Source: Rhodoferax_B ferrireducens_A
GTDB taxonomy: Bacteria; Pseudomonadota; Gammaproteobacteria; Burkholderiales; Burkholderiaceae_C
Assembly: GCF_031458075.1 (NCBI RefSeq)
Contig: NZ_JAVDXT010000003.1
Span: 1-64,000 of the forward strand
Direction of reading: 5' to 3'
Length of the DNA: 64,000 nt
Each line of letters begins with the position of its first letter. The stretch's first letter is position 1. The notes below the pieces were generated by a model. It had not been told where the DNA came from. It made no database searches and was given only the letters and a program-made list of their open reading frames with translations. The position numbers were made by a program, and so were the translations under genes. This document shows, in pieces, positions 46,757-53,990 of this stretch.

Positions 46757-47692
46757 TCAGGTCTTGGGCAGGCCGGGCGGGTTGGTGCGCGACTTGTCGA
46801 TGGCTTCGGAGCCCAGGTTCCAGCGGGCCAGCGCCTTGGCGTAGTTGCCGTTGCGGATCTGCTCGTTGAGTGCGGCGGTCACGGCATCGGCCAGGCCCGA
46901 GCCCTTGCGCGTGGTGACGGCGATCTCGGCGCTCAGCGGCCAGCCGCCGGAGAAGGTACCGGCGAGACGCGTCTTGCCGTCGCGCGCCTCGTAGGCAGCC
47001 AGCGCGTTCGGGCCCAGGTAGGCATCGGCGCGGTTCGACTGGAGCGCCACGCGTGCCACCACGTTATCGTCGTAGTACTGGATCTCCACCGGCTTCAGGC
47101 CGGCAGCCAGGTTCTGCTGGTTCCAGCGCAGCAGGATTTGCTCCTGGTTGGTGCTGGCGCCGACGATCACGCGCAGGCCGGCCACGTCCTTCGGCTCCTT
47201 CACGCTGGCCACCTTGCTATCGCTTTTGACGTAGATGCCCAGCGTGTCATTGCGGTAGGTGGAGAAATCGAACTTTTCCTTGCGCGCCTCGGTCACGGTG
47301 ACGTTGGACACCACCGCGTCGAACTTGCCCGACTGCAGGCCCAGCGGCCAGTCGGCCCAGGCTATCGGCACCAGTTCCAGCTTGCGGCCCAGGCTGTCGG
47401 CCACCAGCAGCGAGATGTCGGGCTCGCTGCCGACAAAGGTCTTGTTGTCGTTGGCAAACGAACCCAGTGGCAGCCGGTCCAGAGCAACCCCCACGGTGAA
47501 CGTGCCCTCTTTGGCGAACTTGTAGTCCTTGGACAGCAGCTTCAGCGCCTCGTCGGACTTCTGCGCGCGGATGCGGCCCGGTTGCGCCGGGTCCAGGTCT
47601 CCCGCCTGCGCATGGGCATGCAGCGGCAACAGGGTGGCCGCAGCGGTGGCGATGCCGATCAGGGCATGGCGGATGGGGGCATGGAGTCGCAT
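46757..47692 (-). CDS. ABC transporter substrate-binding protein, amino-acid type (first of a tandem pair)
   Basis: 311 residues with a signal peptide (RLHAPIRHALIGIATAAATLLPLHAHAQ) and an SBP_bac_3 fold: FAKEGTFTVGVALDRLP, FVGSEPDISLLVADSLG, VTEARKEKFDFSTY, KDVAGLRVIVGASTNQEQIL. Highly similar to its downstream neighbour over the whole mature length, from the WVKEG/FAKEG start to NPPGLPK at the end. AAGAGGA before ATG 47692 supports the start. Presumably delivers ligands to the fused transporter encoded upstream. Confidence 0.87.
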   Translation of the reverse strand: MRLHAPIRHALIGIATAAATLLPLHAHAQAGDLDPAQPGRIRAQKSDEALKLLSKDYKFAKEGTFTVGVALDRLPLGSFANDNKTFVGSEPDISLLVADSLGRKLELVPIAWADWPLGLQSGKFDAVVSNVTVTEARKEKFDFSTYRNDTLGIYVKSDSKVASVKEPKDVAGLRVIVGASTNQEQILLRWNQQNLAAGLKPVEIQYYDDNVVARVALQSNRADAYLGPNALAAYEARDGKTRLAGTFSGGWPLSAEIAVTTRKGSGLADAVTAALNEQIRNGNYAKALARWNLGSEAIDKSRTNPPGLPKT

Positions 47693-47810
47693 GGCGTGGG
47701 TCCTCTTCAATAAGTTCAGGGTTGAGAAAATGTGGGCAAGCCTCTCCCCTGCCGCCCGCATATGGCATGCGGCCAGTGGGGAATCGGCATGGATGAATGC
47801 GGGTTGCGGT

Positions 47811-49601
47811 CTACAGCACTTTGGCCAGAAAGGCGGCGGTGCGGGCGTGGCGCGGGGCGTTGAACACCTGCTCGGGCGTGCCGACTTCAACGATGCGGCC
47901 CTGCTCCATGAAGACGATGCGGTCGGCCACCTCGCGGGCAAAACCGATCTCGTGGGTGACGATCAGCAGCGTCGTGCCGGAGCGCGCCAGCTCCTTGATC
48001 ACGTCCAGTACCTCGCCCACCAGTTCCGGGTCGAGTGCCGAGGTCGGCTCGTCGAACAGCAGCACCTTGGGCCGCAGCGCCAGCGCCCGGGCAATCGCCA
48101 CCCGCTGCTGCTGGCCGCCGGACAGCTGGCGCGGATAGGCATGGGCCTTGTCGGCCAGGCCGACGCGGGCCAACAGCTCGAAGGCCTGCGATTCGGCATC
48201 GGCCCGGTGCTGGCCGCGCACGGCGATCGGCGCCTCGACGATGTTCTCCAGCACCGTCAGGTGCGGGAACAGGTTGAAGTTCTGGAACACCATGCCGACA
48301 TCGACACGCCGCGCCAGGATGTCGCTCTCGCGCAGCTCGTACAGCGTGTCGGCATCCTTGCGGTAGCCGACCAGCTCGCCATCGATGGCGATGAAGCCTG
48401 CATCCACCCGCTCCAGGTGGTTGATGGTGCGCAGCAGGGTCGACTTGCCGGAGCCCGACGGGCCCAGCACCACGGTGACGCTGCCGGACGGCACGCTCAA
48501 GGTAACGTCCTCCAGCACCTGCAGCGCGCCAAAGCTTTTCGACACGCCGTGCACCGAGACCTCGCCGCCGGTGCTGGGTGGCACGGCCCGAAGCGCTGGC
48601 GCTTCGCTGCGCACTGCAGGCGTGGGTGCTGTGGCCTGTGCCGGGCGGCGTGCCCGCAGCCAGCGGGCCCAGGGTGCGGCCTGGTGGTTGCGCAACGCGC
48701 CCTTGGAGAAATGCCGCTCGATCTGGTGCTGGGCAATCGACAGCACGGTGAGTATCACCAGGTACCAGACCGTGGCCACCATCAGCAGCGGAATCACCTC
48801 CAGGTTGCGCCGGTAGATGATCTGGATGGTGTAGAACAACTCGGGCAACGCCAGGATGTAAACGTTGGACGTACCCTTGGCCAGGCCGATGATTTCATTG
48901 AAGGCGCTGGGCAGAATCGAGCGCATGGCCTGCGGCAGCACGATGCGGAAGGCCTGGCGCCGCCGCGGCAGGCCCAGTGCAGCAGCCGCCTCCAGCTGGC
49001 CCTGGTCGACCGACAGAATGCCGCCACGGATGATCTCGGACGAGAACGCCGCCTGGTTCAGCGTCAGCCCCAGCAACGCCGCCACAAACGGGCTGATCAG
49101 CTGGGTGGTGGGGTAGGAGAAGAACACCGTGCTGGTGTAGGGCACACCCAGCGACACGGTCTCGTACAGGTAGCCCAGGTTGTTGATGATCAGCAGCAGC
49201 ACGATCACCGGGATGGAGCGGAAGATCCAGACAAAGCCCCAGGACAGCCGCGCCAGCAGCGGCGAACGCGAGACCCGCGCCAGCGCCAGCCCGGTGCCGA
49301 GGATGAAGCCAAACAGCGCGCCGGCCGCCGTCAGCAGCAGCGTGCGGCCCAGACCGATCAGCACCGGCTCGGCAAAAAACCATTCGGCAAACACGCCCCA
49401 GCCCCAGCGCGGATTGGTGAATACCGACTGCAACACGGCGGCGATCAGCAGCAGCGCCAGCAGCGTGCCCACGGTGCGGCCGGGATAGCGTGCCGGCACC
49501 ACGCGATAGTGCGAGTAATCCCCTTTGGCGGGTGCGGGGGCCGGTGCGGCCGGCGCTGTAGCAGCCTCGGGTGCCAGGTCGAAATAGGTGGTGCTGGTCA
49601 T
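47811..49601 (-). CDS. Fused amino-acid ABC transporter: permease and ATPase in one polypeptide
   Basis: 596 residues. N-terminal permease domain (residues about 40-300, His/Glu/Gln/Arg family) with several hydrophobic segments and the EAA loop around AAALGLPRRRQAFRIVLPQ. A linker of about 60 residues rich in Pro/Ala follows, then an ABC ATPase (about 350-596) with GPSGSGKSTLLR (Walker A), LSGGQQQRVAIARAL (signature) and VLLFDEPTSALDPE (Walker B). In most polar-amino-acid systems these are separate genes (for example YxeN and YxeO). Its start overlaps the acetyltransferase stop by 4 bases. Confidence 0.93.
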   Translation of the reverse strand: MTSTTYFDLAPEAATAPAAPAPAPAKGDYSHYRVVPARYPGRTVGTLLALLLIAAVLQSVFTNPRWGWGVFAEWFFAEPVLIGLGRTLLLTAAGALFGFILGTGLALARVSRSPLLARLSWGFVWIFRSIPVIVLLLIINNLGYLYETVSLGVPYTSTVFFSYPTTQLISPFVAALLGLTLNQAAFSSEIIRGGILSVDQGQLEAAAALGLPRRRQAFRIVLPQAMRSILPSAFNEIIGLAKGTSNVYILALPELFYTIQIIYRRNLEVIPLLMVATVWYLVILTVLSIAQHQIERHFSKGALRNHQAAPWARWLRARRPAQATAPTPAVRSEAPALRAVPPSTGGEVSVHGVSKSFGALQVLEDVTLSVPSGSVTVVLGPSGSGKSTLLRTINHLERVDAGFIAIDGELVGYRKDADTLYELRESDILARRVDVGMVFQNFNLFPHLTVLENIVEAPIAVRGQHRADAESQAFELLARVGLADKAHAYPRQLSGGQQQRVAIARALALRPKVLLFDEPTSALDPELVGEVLDVIKELARSGTTLLIVTHEIGFAREVADRIVFMEQGRIVEVGTPEQVFNAPRHARTAAFLAKVL

Positions 49602-50188
49602 GCTGCTCGCGCTCCATTCAGTGCGGCGGCACCGCCCAGCGCCAGCACGCCCTGCAGCAGATCGCTGGGCTTGACGACGATCTTCTCGAACGCCACCTGG
49701 GCCGTGGGCACCAGCAGCTTCTGGAACGGCAGGCTGCCGATGCTGGCCGGGTCTTGCGCCAGGTCGAACAGCGGCGTGTAGCCGTGGCCCAGGTACAAGG
49801 CCACGGCCTCGGGCTGGCGAAATCCGGTGGTCAGGTAGCCGCGGCTATAGCCCTGGCGCACGGCCTGGGCCTCCAGCTCGACCATGATCTTGCGCGCCAG
49901 GCCCTGGCGCCGCAGCTCGGCATGGGTCCAGATGCGTTTGAACTCGGCAGTGTGCGCATCGAAGCGCATGAAGGCGCCGCCGCCTATCGCCACGCCATCG
50001 CGCAGCAACAGTACGAAGTTGCCGTGCGGCGGTGCAAACACCTCGGGCGGGTAGCGGTGCATTTCCTTCGGCTCGCCTTCGGCGCGCGGTATGTCGCCGT
50101 AGCGCGTGTCGTACTCCTGGGTCAGCGCAGCTATCAGCGGCTGCGCTGCAGGATCAAACGGATGGGTGTAGAGGAATTGGTCGCTCAC
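49598..50188 (-). CDS. GNAT-family N-acetyltransferase
   Basis: 196 residues. The acetyl-CoA motif ELRRQGLARKIMVELEAQA fits the GNAT Q/R-x-x-G-x-G/A rule, preceded by GGGAFMRFDAHTAEFKRIWTHAE and followed by LTTGFRQPEAVALYLGHGY. The start is a GTG at 50188, chosen because a near-perfect AGGAGG lies 6-7 bases before it. In an operon with a deacylase and LLM monooxygenases, a GNAT that acetylates S-substituted cysteine is expected (SnaA/YxeL type). The protein is longer than a minimal GNAT, with an extra C-terminal segment (about 140-196). Confidence 0.83.
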   Translation of the reverse strand: MSDQFLYTHPFDPAAQPLIAALTQEYDTRYGDIPRAEGEPKEMHRYPPEVFAPPHGNFVLLLRDGVAIGGGAFMRFDAHTAEFKRIWTHAELRRQGLARKIMVELEAQAVRQGYSRGYLTTGFRQPEAVALYLGHGYTPLFDLAQDPASIGSLPFQKLLVPTAQVAFEKIVVKPSDLLQGVLALGGAAALNGARAA

Positions 50189-50204
50189 GGAATGCCTCCT
50201 GGGT

Positions 50205-51395
50205 TTATGCAGCGGGTGCCAGAAACCGTTCGGCCAGCCGTGTCCAGTAGGTGGCAGCCAGGCCGAGTACAGCGTCGTTGAAGTCGTAGCGCGGGCTGTG
50301 CAGCGAAGCGCCTTCGCCATTGCCCAGAAACACATAGCTGCCCTTGCGCGCCTGCAGCATGTAGGCGAAGTCTTCGCTGGCGGTACGCGGGCGGAAACCG
50401 GCTTCGACCTGGCCGGCGCCAAACGTGTCTTCGGCCACCGTGCGGGCAAACGCGGTCTCGTCCACATGGTTCAGCACCGCCGGAAAGCCCAGCTGGTAGT
50501 CGACCTCGGCCTCGGCGCCAAAGCTCTCGGCCTGGGCTTTGGCCAGCGCCGGCACGCGCTCTTGCAGCAGCTGGCGGATTTCCGGGCGGAACGAGCGCAT
50601 GGTCAGCTTCAGTTCCACTGCGTCGGGGATCACATTCGAGGCTGCACCGCCGTGGATCGAGCCCACCGTGACCACGCCCATATCCAGCGGATCGACGTTG
50701 CGCGAGACGATGGTCTGCAGCGCGGTGATCAGGTGGGCGCTGACCACCACCGGGTCTACCGTCTTGTGCGGCTCAGCGCCATGGCCGCCCTTGCCACGGA
50801 TGGTGATCACCGCCTGGTCGATGGAGGCCATCGCCGGCCCGGCCACGCAACCCAGGTGGCCGGCAGGCACACCCGGCCAGTTGTGCAGGCCGAATACCGC
50901 GTCGCAGGGGAAGCGCTCGAACAGGCCTTCGGCAATCATCTTGCGCGCGCCCGAGCCAGTCTCTTCAGCAGGTTGGAAGATCAGCTGCAGCTGGCCGTCG
51001 AACTGGCCGACCTCGGCTAGCGTGCGTGCCGCTGCCAGCAGGATCGCCGTGTGGCCGTCATGGCCGCAGGCGTGCATCACCCCGGCGTTGACGCTGGCGT
51101 AGGGCAGGCCGGTGGCCTCCTGGATCGGCAGCGCGTCCATGTCGGCACGGATACCCAGGGTCTTGCTGCCAGTGCCGCGGCGCAGGCTGCCGACCACGCC
51201 GGTGCCGGCGATACCGCGCGTCACCTCATAGCCCCAGGAGGCCAGCTGTGCGGCCACGATGTCGGATGTGCGGTGCTCCTTGAACGACAGCTCGGGGTGC
51301 TGGTGGATGTCCTGGCGCAGCGCCACAAATTCGTGGATGTACGACGCCACGCGCGATTCGACGCGGCGGATGTCGGTAGCTTCTTCACGCGGCAT
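50205..51395 (-). CDS. M20-family amidohydrolase, probable N-acetyl amino acid deacetylase
   Basis: 396 residues. Metal-site motifs VMHACGHDGHTAILL, LIFQPAEETGSGA, FGLHNWPGVPAG and the end RPRTASEDFAYML are typical of the hippurate hydrolase/aminoacylase-like M20D group. The dimerisation-domain GGHGAEPHKTVDP is present. In the proposed salvage route it removes the acetyl group from N-acetylcysteine-type products (SndA/YxeP role). It is also reasonable as a general N-acyl amino acid hydrolase. One-base overlap (TGATG) with the preceding monooxygenase gene. Confidence 0.87.
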   Translation of the reverse strand: MPREEATDIRRVESRVASYIHEFVALRQDIHQHPELSFKEHRTSDIVAAQLASWGYEVTRGIAGTGVVGSLRRGTGSKTLGIRADMDALPIQEATGLPYASVNAGVMHACGHDGHTAILLAAARTLAEVGQFDGQLQLIFQPAEETGSGARKMIAEGLFERFPCDAVFGLHNWPGVPAGHLGCVAGPAMASIDQAVITIRGKGGHGAEPHKTVDPVVVSAHLITALQTIVSRNVDPLDMGVVTVGSIHGGAASNVIPDAVELKLTMRSFRPEIRQLLQERVPALAKAQAESFGAEAEVDYQLGFPAVLNHVDETAFARTVAEDTFGAGQVEAGFRPRTASEDFAYMLQARKGSYVFLGNGEGASLHSPRYDFNDAVLGLAATYWTRLAERFLAPAA

Positions 51396-52735
51396 CAGGC
51401 CACCTTCCGTTCGCTGGATTCGTTGGGCACCGCATGGCGGCTGGCCTTGCGTGGCAGGCCCAGATGGTCGCGCAAGGTGGCGCCGGGCAGCGTGCGTTCA
51501 TAGCGGCCGCGGGCTTCCAGCACCGGGATCACATGGTCGATGAAGTCGTCCAGGCCTTGGGCCACCACCGGGAAGCCGAGGATGAAACCATCGGCTGCCT
51601 CGGCATCGATCCAGCGGATGATTTCATCGGCAATGCGCTCGCCGGTGCCGACGAACTGCGACTTCGGCGTGGCCACTTCCAGCGCCACTTCGCGCAGGGT
51701 TTGGCCGCTCTTCGCGGCATCGGCCTTGATGCGGTCGGTGGTCGAGCGGAAGCTGTTCTTGCCTATGTCGCCCAGCTCAGGAAACGGCGCGTCCAGCGGG
51801 TACTGGCTGAAGTCGTGGTGGTCGAAAAAGCGACCCAGATAGGCTAGCGCCTCGTCGATGCTCAGCAGCTCGCGGATGGCCTGGTACTTGGCCTCGGCCT
51901 CGGCTTGCGTGGCGGCGACCACCGGGCCGATGCCGGGGAAGATCTTCACATCGCTGCCCGCGCGGCCCTGGGCCACGGCACTGGCCTTCACCTGGCGCGA
52001 GAAGCTGCGGGTTTCTTCCAGCGAGGGCGAATGGGTGAACACCGCGTCGGCAAATTTGCCGGCCAGGCCGATGCCGGCATCGGACGAACCGGCCTGAAAG
52101 ATCACCGGCTGGCCCTGGGGCGAGCGGCCGATGTTCAGCGGCCCGGCCACTTCGAAGAAGCGGCCCTTGAAGTCCAGCGTGTGCAGCTTGCTCTTGTCGA
52201 AGAACTGGCCGGTGGCGCGATTGCGCAGCAGCGCGTCGTCGTCCCAGCTGTCCCACAGGCCTTGCGTGACCTGCAGGTATTCGTCGGCGATCTGGTAGCG
52301 CTGCGCGTGCTCGGGGTGGGTGCGGCTGTAGTTCTTGGCCGAGCCTTCCAGCGGCGTGGTAACCACGTTCCAGCCGGCGCGGCCGCCGCTGATCAGGTCC
52401 AGCGAGGCGAACTGCCGGGCCACGGTGAACGGGTCGCTGTACGAGGTGGAGATGGTGCCGGCCAGACCGATCTTGCTAGTCACCGTGGCCAGGGCCGAGA
52501 GGATGGAAATCGGCTCGAAGCGGTTCAGGAAATGCGGTATCGATTTCTCGTTGATGTACAGGCCGTCGGCCACGAAGGCGAAGGCGATGCCTGCGGCTTC
52601 GGCCTTCTGGGCGGTGCGGATGTAGAAGTCCAAGTTGACGCTGGCGTCGGCTGGGCCGCTGGGGTGCTTCCAGGCGTTCATGTGGCCGCCGGCGCCGTGC
52701 AGCATGATGCCGAAGCGTATGGGTGTGTTTGCCAT
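51395..52735 (-). CDS. NtaA/SnaA/DszA-type flavin-dependent monooxygenase (probable C-S lyase step)
   Basis: 446 residues of the LLM NtaA/DszA group: FGIMLHGAGGHMNAWKHP, FVADGLYINEKSIPHFLNRFEP, GLAGTISTSYSDPFTVAR, and the group signature SGGRAGWNVVTTPLEGSAKN are visible, as is GQPVIFQAGSSDAG. The group cleaves C-S or C-N bonds with reduced FMN; CmoO/CmoJ and YxeK of Bacillus belong here and split N-acetyl S-alkylcysteines. ATG at 52735 is preferred because family similarity begins at PIRFG. First-but-one gene of the operon, followed immediately by the deacylase. Confidence 0.87.
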   Translation of the reverse strand: MANTPIRFGIMLHGAGGHMNAWKHPSGPADASVNLDFYIRTAQKAEAAGIAFAFVADGLYINEKSIPHFLNRFEPISILSALATVTSKIGLAGTISTSYSDPFTVARQFASLDLISGGRAGWNVVTTPLEGSAKNYSRTHPEHAQRYQIADEYLQVTQGLWDSWDDDALLRNRATGQFFDKSKLHTLDFKGRFFEVAGPLNIGRSPQGQPVIFQAGSSDAGIGLAGKFADAVFTHSPSLEETRSFSRQVKASAVAQGRAGSDVKIFPGIGPVVAATQAEAEAKYQAIRELLSIDEALAYLGRFFDHHDFSQYPLDAPFPELGDIGKNSFRSTTDRIKADAAKSGQTLREVALEVATPKSQFVGTGERIADEIIRWIDAEAADGFILGFPVVAQGLDDFIDHVIPVLEARGRYERTLPGATLRDHLGLPRKASRHAVPNESSERKVA

Positions 52736-52760
52736 AGGTGTCTCGTGATGGGTCAAAAAA

Positions 52761-53762
52761 TCAGGCGGCGACGGCGTGCTCGGCACCGGCCAGCAACTCC
52801 ACCGAGGCCCAGCGTTCGGCAAAACCAACCACCGGTGTGTCGATGACAAATTCCTGGATGCCGTGGCGCTGGCTCAGCACGTCCAGCGCGCGGCGCACGC
52901 TGTCGGGCGTACCGGTAAGCACATAGGGCCGGGTCTCTTCGACACGGTAGTCGGCCACGCCGGCCTGGCGCGCAAATTCGGCCGCGGCCTCCAGGCTGGG
53001 CAGGTTGACGCTCTGGCCAGTGGACAGGTGCAGCTTGAAGATACGCAGCGCGCCGACCAGGCGCTCGGCTTCTTCCTTGCTCTCGGCCGCAAACGCGTAC
53101 AGCGCCAGCGCTGCAGGGCGGCCGGTGGCCTGCTGGTAGGCGGTGACCGAGCGCTCGATATTGGCCGGGTCGGCATTGAAGTGGCCTGCATAGGTGAAGT
53201 CCCAGCCCAGGCGCGCGGCCAGAGCCGCACTGTCAGCGCTGCCGCCGAGCAGGATGCGCTCGGGCAACTCGGGCGGTGCCGGGTAGGCGACGGCGCCACT
53301 GAGCGCATGGCCATCGATCACCGTGCCCTCCAGGAACGCATCCAGATCCGCCAGCTGCTGGGCAAAGTCGGGCTTGCGCGCCGCGTCGTGCAGCCACTGC
53401 AGCGCGCGTGTCGCCAGCGGCAGCCCACCGGGCGCCTTGCCCACGCCCAGGTCGACGCGGCCCGGCGCCAGCGCGGCCAGCAGCTTGAAGGCCTCGGCCA
53501 CCTTAAACGGGCTGTAGTGCTGCAGCATCACGCCGCCGGAGCCGACACGGATGCGCGTGGTATGGGCCAGGATATGGGCGATCAGCACCTCGGGCGCCGT
53601 GCTGGCCAGGGTCGGGTTGCCATGGTGTTCGGCCACCCAGAAGCGGCGGTAGCCCAGCTCTTCGGCGCGCTGGGCCAGGGCCACCGTGCGCTGCAGGGCC
53701 TGGGCCGCAGTGGCGCCGGGCGGGATAGGGCTTTTGTCGAGCAGCGAAAGAGAATACGGCAT
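52761..53762 (-). CDS. MsnO8-family LLM-class flavin-dependent oxidoreductase (first gene of the organosulfur operon)
   Basis: 333 residues. LSLLDKSPIPPGATAAQAL at the start, YRRFWVAEHHGNPTLASTAPEVL, IRVGSGGVMLQHYSPFKVAEAF and LAPGRVDLGVGKAPGG are the MsnO8-type hallmarks of luciferase-like enzymes. Specific substrate unknown. Transcribed divergently from the helicase gene with a dyad-rich promoter region; 25 bases before the NtaA-type gene. Confidence 0.85.
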   Translation of the reverse strand: MPYSLSLLDKSPIPPGATAAQALQRTVALAQRAEELGYRRFWVAEHHGNPTLASTAPEVLIAHILAHTTRIRVGSGGVMLQHYSPFKVAEAFKLLAALAPGRVDLGVGKAPGGLPLATRALQWLHDAARKPDFAQQLADLDAFLEGTVIDGHALSGAVAYPAPPELPERILLGGSADSAALAARLGWDFTYAGHFNADPANIERSVTAYQQATGRPAALALYAFAAESKEEAERLVGALRIFKLHLSTGQSVNLPSLEAAAEFARQAGVADYRVEETRPYVLTGTPDSVRRALDVLSQRHGIQEFVIDTPVVGFAERWASVELLAGAEHAVAA

Positions 53763-53805
53763 GGCCTTGGCGCGGTGCGTGGTAAGAATGTCGGTTCATT
53801 CTGAC

Positions 53806-53869
53806 CCGCGGGCGGCCTGCCGTTTGCGCTATCTTCTTCTATCGATATGCGCTAATGGCAGGTCCGCGG
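53806..53869. other. Large inverted repeat in the divergent promoter region
   Basis: Arms 53816-53829 and 53849-53862 (CCTGCCGTTTGCGC versus GCGCTAATGGCAGG) pair at 12 of 14 positions around a 19-base AT-rich spacer. CCGCGG boxes flank both ends (53806-53811 and 53864-53869). Could be an operator for the organosulfur operon or a cruciform-forming repeat. Confidence 0.5.
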
Positions 53870-53887
53870 ACGCTGCTTTTTTTCAAG

Positions 53888-53945
53888 CAAAACAGGCCTG
53901 TAGCGCAACAATTACCTGCATCACCAGCTATCTATTCAATAGCAT
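53888..53945 (+). repeat. Intergenic repeat copy 10
   Basis: AAACAGGCCTGTAGCGC head, TACCTGCATCACC core and a GCTATC...AATAGCA hairpin tail. Lies just before the helicase gene. Confidence 0.75.
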
Positions 53946-53990
53946 CCCTGGCGGTACCGCATGCCCCTCGCGTATGCTGCGCGCTTCACC

